Source: Sorangium cellulosum | GTDB taxonomy: Bacteria > Myxococcota_A > Polyangia > Polyangiales > Polyangiaceae | DNA: 64,000 nucleotides | Assembly (NCBI RefSeq): GCF_004135735.1 | Contig: NZ_CP012670.1 | Coordinates: 992,001 to 1,056,000 of the forward strand | Reading direction: 5' to 3' | Part shown: positions 10,065-20,366 of the stretch, piece after piece | Layout of the letters: every line of letters starts with the position of its first letter | Numbering within the stretch: the stretch's first letter is position 1 | The notes under the pieces: generated by a model | Database searches by the model: none | Told to the model about the DNA's origin: nothing | What the model saw: only the letters and a program-made list of their open reading frames with translations | Program-made: the position numbers and the translations under genes

Positions 10065-11612
10065 ATGGCAGTTTCCCGGTCGATGCATCACACGGTGGCT
10101 ATCTCGGACATCCATCTATGTGAGCTCGAGCCGACGGCCGGCCTCTGGATGCGCTATCGACAGGCGCCGTACTCCCCGGACCGCGAGCTCGCGGCGATGC
10201 TCGACGCGCTCCGGGGAGACGTGCGGCGGGGGGCGGGCGGGGCGGGGCGCGACGAGCTCACGCTGGTCCTGAACGGCGACATCTTCGATCTCGACGCGCC
10301 GCGGGTGATCAACAACGAGAGCGTGGTCCACGACCTGCCTCGCACCGCCGAGCACGCGGTCCCCGCGATCGAGGCGATCCTGAGCGACCATCCGGTGTTC
10401 GTGGAGGCGCTCGGCCGGGTCGTGGCGGACGGACACACGGTGGTGTTCGTGGCGGGCAACCACGACATCCAGCTCACGCTCCCCGAGGTGCGCGCGGCGG
10501 TCCAGCGGCGCGTGGTCGACGCGGCGGCGCGGGAGGTCGCCGCCCGGGACGGCGCCCCTCCGGCGGCCGGCGCGGCGGAGCTCCGCCGCGCGCTCGCCGC
10601 GCGGGTGGTGTTCCGGGCCTGGTTTCATCGCACGCGCGACGGGGTGATCCTCGAGCACGGCAACCAGTACGACTCGTACTGCAGCTATCGCTATCCGATG
10701 GCCCCGTTCGGCCGGAATCCGGGGGAGATCCAGCCCACGATGGGCTCGCTCGTGAGCCGCCTGCTCGTGTCGCGCATGGGGTACTTCAACCCGCACGTCG
10801 ACTCGTCGTTCATGCTCTCGGGGCTCGGCTACCTCGCCCACTGGGCGCGGTATTACCTGTTCTCCGGTCGGTCCCTCGTGCTCGCGTTCGCGGTCGGCGC
10901 GGCGCGGACGATGATCGAGCTCGTGCGCCGGCGCGAGCCCGGCCGCCGCGCGCGCCGGCGAGCGGGGCTGGTCGCGGCGGCGCGCGAGACGGGGGCGCCG
11001 CTCGCCGCGGTGGCGAAGCACGCGCGGCTGTTCGCGCGGCCTGCCGAGGACTGCCTCGGCCGGGTCGCCCGCGAGCTCTGGCTCGATCGCTGCGGGCTCG
11101 CGCTGGTCGGGCTGCTCGCGGCGCTCGCGTGCCTCTGCTGGGTGCCCGAGGGGCTCGCGCCGGCGGCGCTGCTCGCCCCGACGCTCCTCATCGCCTACGA
11201 GTGCGCGGTGCCCAAGCCCACGCTCGATGCGGTCTGGCAGGGCGTGAACCGCGCCGCGCGGCTGGTGGCGCGGGCGCACGGCGCGAAGGCGGTGATCTTC
11301 GGGCACACCCACAACCCGGAGGGGAGCTGGGAAGGCGGGGTGTTCTTCGGGAACACCGGCTCCTGGTCCGCGGCGTTCGAGGACATCGCGTGCACGAGGC
11401 CCGTGTTCGAGGCGCGCCCGCTCGTCTGGCTGCGCTCCGAGGACGGCGCGGGGCCGGAGGCGCCCCTGTCGGGGGGGCTCGTGATGTGGAAGGACCAGCG
11501 GTTCCTGCCCTGGAAGGCCGACGAGGCGCCGCGGGTGTCCCGGAAGGCGGTGGCGGCCAGGAGGCCGCGCCCGGCGCTGCGGCCGCAGGCCACGGCGGCC
11601 CTGCGTGGCTAG
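10065..11612 (+). CDS. Calcineurin-like metallophosphoesterase with membrane segment
   Basis: A 515-residue protein. All metal-binding blocks of the calcineurin-type phosphoesterases are present: SDIHLCE (residues ~13-19), NGDIFDLD (~70-77), AGNHDIQ (~130-136), a His in LEHGNQYD (~195) and FGHTHNPE (~410). Between the fourth and fifth blocks is a long insert with a hydrophobic stretch of about 40 residues (LALVGLLAALACLCWV and on), which probably anchors it to the membrane. Such enzymes act on UDP-diacylglucosamine, nucleotides or phosphodiesters; the substrate here is open. The insert makes it longer than LpxH-type enzymes. Confidence 0.85.
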   Translation: MAVSRSMHHTVAISDIHLCELEPTAGLWMRYRQAPYSPDRELAAMLDALRGDVRRGAGGAGRDELTLVLNGDIFDLDAPRVINNESVVHDLPRTAEHAVPAIEAILSDHPVFVEALGRVVADGHTVVFVAGNHDIQLTLPEVRAAVQRRVVDAAAREVAARDGAPPAAGAAELRRALAARVVFRAWFHRTRDGVILEHGNQYDSYCSYRYPMAPFGRNPGEIQPTMGSLVSRLLVSRMGYFNPHVDSSFMLSGLGYLAHWARYYLFSGRSLVLAFAVGAARTMIELVRRREPGRRARRRAGLVAAARETGAPLAAVAKHARLFARPAEDCLGRVARELWLDRCGLALVGLLAALACLCWVPEGLAPAALLAPTLLIAYECAVPKPTLDAVWQGVNRAARLVARAHGAKAVIFGHTHNPEGSWEGGVFFGNTGSWSAAFEDIACTRPVFEARPLVWLRSEDGAGPEAPLSGGLVMWKDQRFLPWKADEAPRVSRKAVAARRPRPALRPQATAALRG

Positions 11613-11824
11613 CGCTACAGCCGCACGTCGGTGAGCACCGGGCGGGCTGCGCTTCACCGGAGAGAGACACGGAAGATCCCGTCTGCGTCGGCGCGAGGCG
11701 CTCGGCCGGCGCCGGGCATATCCCAGGTGTGCACGCCGCGCGGCCGGCAGTGCGCGCGGGCGATACGGCCCGGCGGCGGCGGGTGGCCTGCGTCGTGCTT
11801 GCCCTCCGCAGGGAGCGAGGCGCC

Positions 11825-12127
11825 ATGCGGTTGACGTACGAGCAGGATGTGCGGGGGCACTCGGTGGTCGACGCCGAAGGGAGCGTGATCGGCGAGGTCG
11901 AGCAACTCTACCTCGACAGCGAGTCGATGAGGCTCGCCGGTCTGCGCATCAAGCTCCGCTCCGAGGCGGCCGAGGTGCTCGGCGTCCAGCACGGCCTCTT
12001 TCGCGCCGGCTTCCTCGACGTGCCGGCCGAGGCCATCCAGAGCCTCGGCCAGGCCGTCGTGCTGCGCATCCAGGCGCGCACCCTGCTGACCCCTCCCGTG
12101 TCCGGCCGCCCCGGCTCGCCCTCCTGA
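11825..12127 (+). CDS. PRC-barrel domain protein
   Basis: A 100-residue soluble protein whose central part (VRGHSVVDAEGSVIGEVEQLYLD to AGLRIKL) fits the PRC-barrel beta-barrel seen in RimM and photosynthetic reaction-centre H subunits; small stand-alone versions are common but of unclear role. The ATG at 11825 is chosen because similarity begins within a few residues; longer upstream frames are Arg/Ala-rich and look non-coding. It precedes the kinase-FGE gene by 199 bases filled by short repeats. Confidence 0.75.
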   Translation: MRLTYEQDVRGHSVVDAEGSVIGEVEQLYLDSESMRLAGLRIKLRSEAAEVLGVQHGLFRAGFLDVPAEAIQSLGQAVVLRIQARTLLTPPVSGRPGSPS

Positions 12128-12129
12128 GC

Positions 12130-12215
12130 CCCTGGGCAGCAGCGGACGCGTGCGCCCCGGGCAGCGGACGCGTGAGCCCTGGGCAGCGGACGCATGAGCC
12201 CTGGGCAGCGCGGCG
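12130..12215. repeat. Short direct repeats of about 22 bp
   Basis: Four imperfect copies of a unit close to GAGCCCTGGGCAGCGGACGC lie between the PRC-barrel and kinase genes. They are probably a tandem array from slippage; no coding role is seen. Confidence 0.7.
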
Positions 12216-12326
12216 AGACCTCGCGGTCGATCGGCCTCGTTGAGGCCCGCTGGGTCGGGCGATAGAGTCGGCGTGGGCCTCGCTTCGGGCGACCCTCCCG
12301 AGCGCGCTCCGCAGAGCCGACGACCC

Positions 12327-14909
12327 ATGAGCCGCAGCGATCGCGAGCAGACGGAGCTCCCCCACGCCGCGGGCCGCGCGTCGCCCGAGGCCGACACCGC
12401 GATCGCGCGGTCGCCGGACATCGCCTCGGACGTCACGTTCCGGCTCCGGGAGTCGCCCAGCGCGAACGCCCGCGAGGCGCCGCCCATCTCCGTCGCGGCG
12501 CCCGAGCGCCTCTCCGCGGAGGAGCGGTACGAGGATCTCGGCTGCATCGGGCGCGGCGGCATGGGCGAGGTGCGCCGCGTGCGCGACCGCATCCTGGGGC
12601 GCGTGCTCGCCATGAAGGTCCAGACGCCCGAGGCGCGGGACGCGACGCCCGATCGCGCCCGCTTCCTCGCCGAGGCGCGCCTGACCGCGGCCCTCCAGCA
12701 CCCGGGGATCGTGCCCGTGCACGAGTGCGGCGCGCTCGCCGACGGCCGGCTGTGGTTCACGATGAAGGAGGTGCGCGGCCGCACGCTCGCCGAGGTGATC
12801 GCCGAGGTGTACGCGGCCGGCGGCGGGCGCCTCTCCCAGGTCGCGCTGCGGCGGGCGATCGACACGTTCCTCCGCATCTGCGAGGCCGTGGCCTACGCGC
12901 ACAACCACGGCGTGATGCACCGCGACCTCAAGCCGGCCAACGTGATGATCGGCGAGTTCGGCGAGGTGCTCGTGATGGACTGGGGCCTCGCGCGGCCCGC
13001 GGCGCGGCCCGCGGGGGCGCCCGCGGCCGCCGCCGGGCGGGTGGAGCTCATGGAGGAGGCCCCGCTCACGCGGCCCGGCGAGGTGCTCGGGACGCTGCTC
13101 TACATGCCCCCCGAGCAGGCGCGCGGCGAGTGCGACCGCCTCGGCGCGGCGAGCGACGTGTACGCGCTCGGCGTCGTGCTGTACGAGATCCTCGCCGGCC
13201 GGCACCCGTACGACGGCAGCGCCGCGGCGCTCTGGAGCGCGCTCCTGACCCGCCCGCCCCCGCCGGTCGAGGCGGTCGCGCCCCAGGAGGTGCCCGCGGA
13301 GCTCGCCGCGATCTGCGCCCGCGCGATGGCGCGGGACCCGGAGGACCGCTACCCGGACGCCGGCGCGCTCGCCGCCGAGATCCGGAGCTGGCTCGACGGC
13401 GCGCGGCGGCGCGAGCGCGCGCTCGCGATCGTGGACAGGGCGCGCGAGATCCGGCCCGAGATCGAGGCGACCCGGGCGCGGGCGCGGGCGCTGCGCGACG
13501 AGGCGCGGGCGCTCCTCGACGGGCTGAGCTCGTTCGCGCCCGCGGAGCAGAAGGCCGTCGGGTGGCGGCTCGAGGACGAGGCGGAGCGCCTCGAGCGGGA
13601 GGCGTCGATCGGCCAGATCGAGTGGATGCAGGTCCTCCGGTCGGCGCTGAACGAGGTGCCCGATCTCCCGGAGGCGCACGAGGCGCTCTCGGACCACTAC
13701 GCGGAGGAGCTCGTCGCCGCCGAGGAGGCGCGGGATCCGCGCGGGGCGGCGCGCGCCGAGGCGCTCCTCCGGCAGCACGATCGCGGCCGCCACGCCGAGC
13801 TGCTCGCGGGCGACGGGGCGCTCTCGCTCTCGAGCGTCCCCGCGGGCGCGGAGGTCTCCCTCCATCGATATGTCGAGCGCGACCGCAGGCTCGTGCCCGA
13901 GCCCGTGCGCGAGCTCGGCCCCACGCCGCTCGTCGCGGTGACGCTCCCGCGCGGCAGCTACCTCTTGACGCTGCGCGCCCCGGGATACCGGGAGGCCCGC
14001 TGTCCGGTGCTCATCGAGCGCGGGCGGCACTGGGACGGGATCCGGCCCGGCGAGGGCGCGCCGTGCCCGGTGCGCCTCCTCCGGCCCGGCGAGATCGACG
14101 AGGAGACGCTCCACGTGCCCGCCGGCTGGTTCCTGTCCGGCGGCGATCCCGACGCGGCGGACAGCCTGCCGCGGAGGCGCCTCTGGATCGACGATTTCCT
14201 CGTCCGCAAGCACCCGGTGACGAACGCCGAATACCTCACCTTCCTCAACGCGCTCGTGGCGAGCGGGCGGGAGGCCGAGGCGATGGAGTCCTGCCCGCGC
14301 CTGCCCCTGGGCCGCGCCGCGTCGGGGCCCGGCTCGCTCCGCTTCGTGCGCGGCGAGGACGGGAGCTTCCAGCTCGGCGCGGTCCCGACCGACGTCCAGG
14401 AAGAGCCGAGGATGCCCGTCGCCTTCGTCGACTGGCGGGCGGCGATGCGTTACGCGGCGTGGTACGCGGCCGAGACCGGCGCGCCGTGGCGCCTGCTGAA
14501 CGAGCTCGAGTGGGAGAAGGCGGCGCGGGGCGTCGACGGCCGCCGCATGCCCTGGGGTGATTTCCTGGAGCCCACGTGGGCGTGCATGCTGGGCAGCCAC
14601 GAGGGGGTCGCCGGCCGCCTCCCGGTCGACGACTTCCCGCTCGACGAGAGCCCGTATGGCCTGCGCGGCGCGGCGGGCAACGTGCGGGACTGGTGCCTCA
14701 ACGCGTGGAAGCGCGAGGGGCCGCGGGTCGAGCAGCGGATCGTGCGCCTGGATCCGGCCGACGAGGGCGACGCGGGGTTTCGCGCGGCGCGGGGCGGCGC
14801 GTGGTCGACCGCGCCGAACCTCTGCCGCGCGGCGGGGCGCTTCGCGGGGAAGCCCGGCGACCGCTTCGGGGGGATCGGGCTCCGGCTGGCGCGCAGCCTG
14901 CCGCGGTGA
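12327..14909 (+). CDS. Ser/Thr protein kinase fused to a formylglycine-generating (FGE-sulfatase) domain
   Basis: An 860-residue cytoplasmic signalling protein. Residues ~70-360 are a Hanks-type kinase with the Gly loop IGRGGMGEVRRV, the ATP Lys in AMKVQ (~96), the catalytic loop HRDLKPAN (from ~198), DWGLA in place of DFG (~218) and the activation-segment APE-like MPPEQARG. A coiled-coil-like Glu/Arg/Ala-rich linker follows, then a PEGA-like beta segment (LSSVPAGAEVSLHRY). Residues ~595-855 are an FGE-sulfatase/SUMF1-type domain with IDDFLVRKHPVTNAEYLTFLNAL and GAAGNVRDWCLN. The paired Cys of true formylglycine enzymes are not evident, so the domain may bind ligand or protein. The ATG at 12327 follows low-complexity DNA. 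Confidence 0.9.
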   Translation: MSRSDREQTELPHAAGRASPEADTAIARSPDIASDVTFRLRESPSANAREAPPISVAAPERLSAEERYEDLGCIGRGGMGEVRRVRDRILGRVLAMKVQTPEARDATPDRARFLAEARLTAALQHPGIVPVHECGALADGRLWFTMKEVRGRTLAEVIAEVYAAGGGRLSQVALRRAIDTFLRICEAVAYAHNHGVMHRDLKPANVMIGEFGEVLVMDWGLARPAARPAGAPAAAAGRVELMEEAPLTRPGEVLGTLLYMPPEQARGECDRLGAASDVYALGVVLYEILAGRHPYDGSAAALWSALLTRPPPPVEAVAPQEVPAELAAICARAMARDPEDRYPDAGALAAEIRSWLDGARRRERALAIVDRAREIRPEIEATRARARALRDEARALLDGLSSFAPAEQKAVGWRLEDEAERLEREASIGQIEWMQVLRSALNEVPDLPEAHEALSDHYAEELVAAEEARDPRGAARAEALLRQHDRGRHAELLAGDGALSLSSVPAGAEVSLHRYVERDRRLVPEPVRELGPTPLVAVTLPRGSYLLTLRAPGYREARCPVLIERGRHWDGIRPGEGAPCPVRLLRPGEIDEETLHVPAGWFLSGGDPDAADSLPRRRLWIDDFLVRKHPVTNAEYLTFLNALVASGREAEAMESCPRLPLGRAASGPGSLRFVRGEDGSFQLGAVPTDVQEEPRMPVAFVDWRAAMRYAAWYAAETGAPWRLLNELEWEKAARGVDGRRMPWGDFLEPTWACMLGSHEGVAGRLPVDDFPLDESPYGLRGAAGNVRDWCLNAWKREGPRVEQRIVRLDPADEGDAGFRAARGGAWSTAPNLCRAAGRFAGKPGDRFGGIGLRLARSLPR

Positions 14910-14954
14910 GCGGCCCGGGAGGCTGCGCGCCGGGCGCGGGCGTCCGCGCGCCGC

Positions 14955-15614
14955 TCACGGGCTCTTGTGAAAGTACCAGGTGGCGTCGGGATCGATGTGG
15001 ACCGGATCGGTCGTGGGTGCTTGGCGTCCGTCGAGCGCCACCTGGAAGCTCATCTGGCTCGGGATCCTCCCGAAGACCAGGCCGTTGTCGGGCCGGTAGG
15101 TCTTGTACCAGACGATCCGGACGAGCGCCCCGACGTCGTCCCGCTCGAGCAGGAGCCCTATCCGCGGCGAGTACCTCGTGACGAGGCCCTGCTGCGCGTC
15201 CGGATCCTCGGCCCAGAGGAGCACGCGCTTCGGCGCCTTCGGCTTGTAAACGCCCTGGACCCACGCCGACGGCGGCGCCTCCTGCGGGGCCGCGAGGACG
15301 GGGCCGTCGCCGATGAACTCGTCGATCTCGTCCTCGTACCCGCCCGAGCCGGGGGCGTTCTTGAACCCCGACGAGAACAGGGACATCTCGAACCAGCTTC
15401 CGGGCAGCTCGTCGCGGAGCGACCAGTACTCGGTCTTCGCCTGGTACTTCCCGGCGGGGAGATTGCCCGTCACGGCGATGCGGAGGAGCGTCGCCTGGCT
15501 CTTTGCGTCGATGATGATGAGCTTCGAGTCGATGGGGACTTGAATGGTGCGGTTGTCGTCCGTCGGGGGCTCCAGCTCGGGGAGGGTCATATCGCCTGTC
15601 AATCCAGCGCTCAT
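14955..15614 (-). CDS. Hypothetical protein, 219 aa
   Basis: The gene has a good ribosome site (AAGGAG, 9 bases before the ATG) and ordinary codon structure, so it looks real, but I do not recognise a family. The product has no signal peptide or membrane segment. It is acidic in the middle (GGYEDEIDEFIGDGP) and appears beta-rich, with repeated polar-hydrophobic alternation (IQVPIDSKLIIID, VLLWAEDPDAQQG). It converges on the kinase-FGE gene with 45 bases between stops. Long frames overlapping on the same strand are shadows. Confidence 0.7.
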   Translation of the reverse strand: MSAGLTGDMTLPELEPPTDDNRTIQVPIDSKLIIIDAKSQATLLRIAVTGNLPAGKYQAKTEYWSLRDELPGSWFEMSLFSSGFKNAPGSGGYEDEIDEFIGDGPVLAAPQEAPPSAWVQGVYKPKAPKRVLLWAEDPDAQQGLVTRYSPRIGLLLERDDVGALVRIVWYKTYRPDNGLVFGRIPSQMSFQVALDGRQAPTTDPVHIDPDATWYFHKSP

Positions 15615-16345
15615 GGTTCGATATCTCCTTGTCGGGATCCGTGGACTTCTGGGGTGGTTTCGTCATGGCCGCCCCGGGCGCTCCGTCCTTCGGGGCGGGC
15701 GCGCCGCGGGCGGCGGCAGCCGGTCGGCTGCCATCTGCTCACTGCATCCTCACTACATACCCGGGCGCGCCCCGGCCGGTCGAGGCCCGGTGATGCGCTG
15801 TCGTCCCGGCCGCCGAAGGGGGCTCCCCTCATCGGGGCCCGGCGCCCTCCGCGCCCGGTTCGCTCGTGCTCGAAGCAAGCGCCGGACCAGCGGGCCGTCG
15901 CACGGCCAGGGTAGCTTCGGGCCGGCGTTTGTGGAGGCGGCGCGCGCGGGGGAGGGGGCGCTTGCGCGGCGATGGCGCAATCCGGGCGAAGGTGGCCCTG
16001 GTCGTGCCCGCGTTCCACCGACCTGCGTGTCGGGACGATCGCGACCATGTCCCGCCGACCTGCATGTCGGGTCGGGCCCGGTCGCGGCCACGCCCCGGCG
16101 GGCTCTGGTCCACGAGATCGATCCTTGGATAACCCCACATGTCGTCGCTGGTGTGAAAGAGAGGCTTGATGCGAGTCGAGTTAAATTGTGTAAATCGCCT
16201 TCTGTCGAGAATCCGTTTGCTCTCCGTGCGCTCGACTCTAGAATGGGTGTGGCCAGCACGATAGGTGTCGTTGTTGAATATTTTTAGCTTGTCTGTGGCT
16301 TCAAACAGCGATCGAGAGGACGCCGATCGCAGAAAAGAGGGATCT
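15615..16345. other. 731-bp intergenic region with short dyads
   Basis: The region separates the divergent hypothetical gene and the GH71-like gene. Two near-identical elements, CCGACCTGCGTGTCGG (about 16018) and CCGACCTGCATGTCGG (about 16058), each with a 5-base stem, occur 40 bases apart. From about 16130 the DNA turns clearly AT-richer, and TTGATG-17-TGTAAA (16168-16196) is a possible weak promoter for the downstream gene. No coding sequence is convincing. Confidence 0.4.
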
Positions 16346-18013
16346 TTGGTCAGCTTATCATTCCTCCGGCTGAAGCGTGGGCTCATCCTCATCACAGGGG
16401 CTCTGGCCCTGTCCTCCTGTATGGCTCCTGGCGTCGACGCGGACGACGCGCAGGAGCCGGCGGCGCTCGGGGAGCGCGACGCGGCGGAGCCGCCCGAGCC
16501 CGGGGAGGGCGCCGAGCTCGTGGACTCTTCCTCCCAGGCTGCCGCGGGCAAGGCGCCCTTCGAGCTGAGCGACGCCCTCTTGCCCTTCGACATGCCGGCG
16601 AGGGCCGAGCTCGCGTCGAGCGGCTACAAGGTCTTCGCTCACTGGCACAATTTCCCCATCCGGCAGTTCTCCAGGAGCGGGGGGACGGCCAGAGACTACT
16701 ATGTGGGCTGGCTCCAGCCGACGGGGCAGTACGAGGGGATCGGCGGGTGGCTGCGCGATCGGCCCATCCCGATCCTGCCCGTCCCGCCTTCGGAGGCGAG
16801 CTATCTCCGGAGCGACATGAAGACGGACATCCAGACGGCCGCGGCCGTGGGCGTCGATGGATTCCTGATCAACTTCTGGTTCCCGCCCACGGACAGCCGG
16901 TGGGCGTGGCTGACGAACATGTTCGCCGCGGCGGACGAGTTCAACGCCGAGAACCCGGCCGCGCCGTTCCATGTCATCCCCAACGTCGACAGCCACATCC
17001 TCTCGGGGAACAGCGGGAAGGACGAGCCCCGGACGAGGGCCGACCACATCGCCAGGTTGAAGAACCACGCCTCGTGGATGAAGATGGGCGGCAAGTACCT
17101 GATCGGCAGCTTCAGGCCGGAGGCGCTCCCCGCGTCCTGGTATGCGGAGTTCTTCGACCAGCTGAGGACGGTCCACGGGATGGACGCGGTCCTGTGGGGC
17201 ACCCTGCTGAGCCCCACGGAGGCGAACCGGAATGCGCTCAAGCCCTTCATGGCGGGGGCGGCCTTCTCCCGCTGGGACAACCTCCCGTACAACGCCAACT
17301 TCTCGTCCAGCCTGAGCACGCTGAAGGCCTGGGGCGAGCAGAACGGGGTCCCCTACGCGCCGCCCGTCAGCCACACGGACCACCGGCCCACGTCGGGGTG
17401 GGCGCTGGAGACCGCGGGCTTCCAGACGCAGTACAAGAGCTGGAAGGCGGCGATCGACTCGGGCGTGAAGATGGTCCAGATCCTCACGTGGAACGACCAT
17501 TACGAGGGCCACGCCCTGAGGCCCAACTCGGCCATGCAATACGCGGCGTACGACATGACGGCCTACTACACGACGTGGTTCAAGACGCGGCGGCAGCCGA
17601 CGATCGTGCGTGACGTCCTGTACTACGCGCACCGCATGCACCTGAGCTCGGCGCAGCCGGATCTCACGAAGCAGGACAAGGTGTTCACGTCGAAGAACAA
17701 CGTTCCGTTCCTCGACCGGGTCTTCGCGCTCGGCATGCTGAAGGAGGGCGGGCGCCTCCAGATCCGGTCGGGCGGGGCCGACCATGCGAAGGACGTCGGC
17801 GCGGGAATGCAGTTCTTCGACGCGCCGCTGCGCGTGAACGATCGGCCGAAGCTCCAGCTCCTCCGGAACGGCGCGACCGTCATCGACCTCACGAGCGCCT
17901 TCCCCACGCGCTCCTCGATCGTGTGGCAGGACCTCATGTACCGCGCCGGGAGCTCCTCGCGCCCGGTGGTCGTCGGGGTGCAGGACGACCTCCCGCAAGA
18001 CCGACTCCCCTGA
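16346..18013 (+). CDS. GH71-like secreted alpha-glucanase lipoprotein
   Basis: A 555-residue exported glycoside hydrolase. Starting at the TTG at 16346, which has AGAGGG five bases upstream, the product begins with a lipoprotein signal (LKRGLILITGALALSSC). The mature protein starts its catalytic part with VFAHWHNFPIRQ, continues with VDGFLINFWFPP and AHWHN/WNDHYEGHAL motifs that match the GH71/GH99-type TIM barrel; GH71 enzymes cleave alpha-1,3-glucan (mutan) of fungal walls and biofilms. The motif ILTWNDHYEGHAL is equivalent to the conserved WNDYGESH of GH71. A C-terminal beta domain follows from about residue 430. A GTG at 16265 would add a non-hydrophobic leader and hide the signal, so the TTG is preferred. 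Confidence 0.78.
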   Translation: MVSLSFLRLKRGLILITGALALSSCMAPGVDADDAQEPAALGERDAAEPPEPGEGAELVDSSSQAAAGKAPFELSDALLPFDMPARAELASSGYKVFAHWHNFPIRQFSRSGGTARDYYVGWLQPTGQYEGIGGWLRDRPIPILPVPPSEASYLRSDMKTDIQTAAAVGVDGFLINFWFPPTDSRWAWLTNMFAAADEFNAENPAAPFHVIPNVDSHILSGNSGKDEPRTRADHIARLKNHASWMKMGGKYLIGSFRPEALPASWYAEFFDQLRTVHGMDAVLWGTLLSPTEANRNALKPFMAGAAFSRWDNLPYNANFSSSLSTLKAWGEQNGVPYAPPVSHTDHRPTSGWALETAGFQTQYKSWKAAIDSGVKMVQILTWNDHYEGHALRPNSAMQYAAYDMTAYYTTWFKTRRQPTIVRDVLYYAHRMHLSSAQPDLTKQDKVFTSKNNVPFLDRVFALGMLKEGGRLQIRSGGADHAKDVGAGMQFFDAPLRVNDRPKLQLLRNGATVIDLTSAFPTRSSIVWQDLMYRAGSSSRPVVVGVQDDLPQDRLP

Positions 18014-18052
18014 CAGCATGTTGCATTGAACCAGAAACCAGGAGAATACATC

Positions 18053-18220
18053 ATGTCGATTCGCAAGCACCTCCGCCTCGTCTTCGCCCTGGCCGCCGCT
18101 GCGGCCGTGCTGGGCTTCACCGCGGCGCCGGCGTCGGCCTCCGATGATGGGGAGTGCAAGCCGCCGTGCTTCAAGCACCCGATCACCGGGCAGCTCATCT
18201 GCGGTCATCCCTGTCCCTGA
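18053..18220 (+). CDS. Small secreted Cys-rich peptide (two CX3C motifs)
   Basis: A 55-residue product with AGGAG nine bases before the ATG. It has a basic start, a hydrophobic core (LVFALAAAAAVLGF) and the cleavage-like APASA. The predicted mature part is about 25 residues and has four cysteines arranged as CKPPC and CGHPC, plus three His, so it could form two disulfides or bind metal. It starts 39 bases after the GH71-like stop and is probably co-transcribed. No family is recognised; secretion by Sec is inferred from the signal peptide. Confidence 0.7.
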   Translation: MSIRKHLRLVFALAAAAAVLGFTAAPASASDDGECKPPCFKHPITGQLICGHPCP

Positions 18221-18257
18221 GGCCGCCCTCCCCCGCGCCCCCTGCGCTCACGTCTTC

Positions 18258-18350
18258 CGCGCCTCCACGGCGCCCGCGCTGACGCTTTCGGCGCCTCCAC
18301 GGCGCCGGCGCTGGCGCTTTCGACGCCTCCACGGCGCCCGCGCTCCCACG
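18258..18350. repeat. Three direct repeats with GGCGCC hairpins
   Basis: Three copies of CGCCTCCACGGCGCC followed by a GCGCT segment occur with a spacing of about 36 bases. Within them GGCGCC-TCCAC-GGCGCC can fold into small hairpins. They lie between the convergent small peptide and FHA-regulator genes and could act as a shared transcription end. Confidence 0.6.
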
Positions 18351-18435
18351 CCGTCCCGCCGACGACCTCCGTCGGTCCGGCGGACGCGCCTCGCGCGTCC
18401 GCGGCGCGGCCGCGCCCGCGGCGGGGCCGTCCGGA

Positions 18436-19872
<1,437 letters not shown>

Positions 19873-19954
19873 CTTATCTCATCTCCGCGTCAGCTCACCT
19901 CGCTCCCGATGGGCTCGCTGCGCGGCGCCCGTCCACGCGCGAGGCGCCCGCTCG

Positions 19955-20300
19955 ACGGGCGCCCTGGGTGAACGCGCCGGGCGCCGGGCCGGGCGAGGCG
20001 GCGCCGGGCGCCCTGGGTGAACGCGCCGGCGCCGGGCCGGGCGAGGCGGCGCCGGGCGCCCTGGGTGAACGCGGCGGCGCCGGGCGCCCTGGGTGAACGC
20101 GGCGGCGCCGGGCGCCCTGGGTGAACGCGGCGGCGCCCGACGCCGGGCCGAGCGCGGGGCAGGGGGCTCACGTTGCAATCCTTCACGTTCGACGCGGTGC
20201 GGGCACGCGATGCAGTGCGGGCACGCGCTGCGGTGAGGGCACGCGATGCAGTGCAGGCACGCGATGCCGTGGGGCACCCGATGCGGTGCGGGGGAGAGGT
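19955..20300. repeat. Two adjacent tandem-repeat arrays
   Basis: From about 19957 to 20145 the unit GGGCGCCCTGGGTGAACGCG occurs five times, spaced 28 to 49 bases. From about 20195 to 20290 a different array of roughly 20 bases built on GGGCACGCGATGCAGTGC follows. Together they fill most of the gap between the FHA activator and the lipoprotein gene. Frames across them translate into simple peptides such as CPHCIA repeats and are not regarded as genes. Confidence 0.8.
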
Positions 20301-20366
20301 TCAGCACAGGGATTCCCGCGGACTGACGCGTTGCGGGGGCGGAAGGATGTGTGATATGTGTGACTG

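Noticed and set aside
11949..14600. An 883-residue minus-strand open frame
   Set aside because: It is antisense to the kinase-FGE gene and has compositional sequence only.
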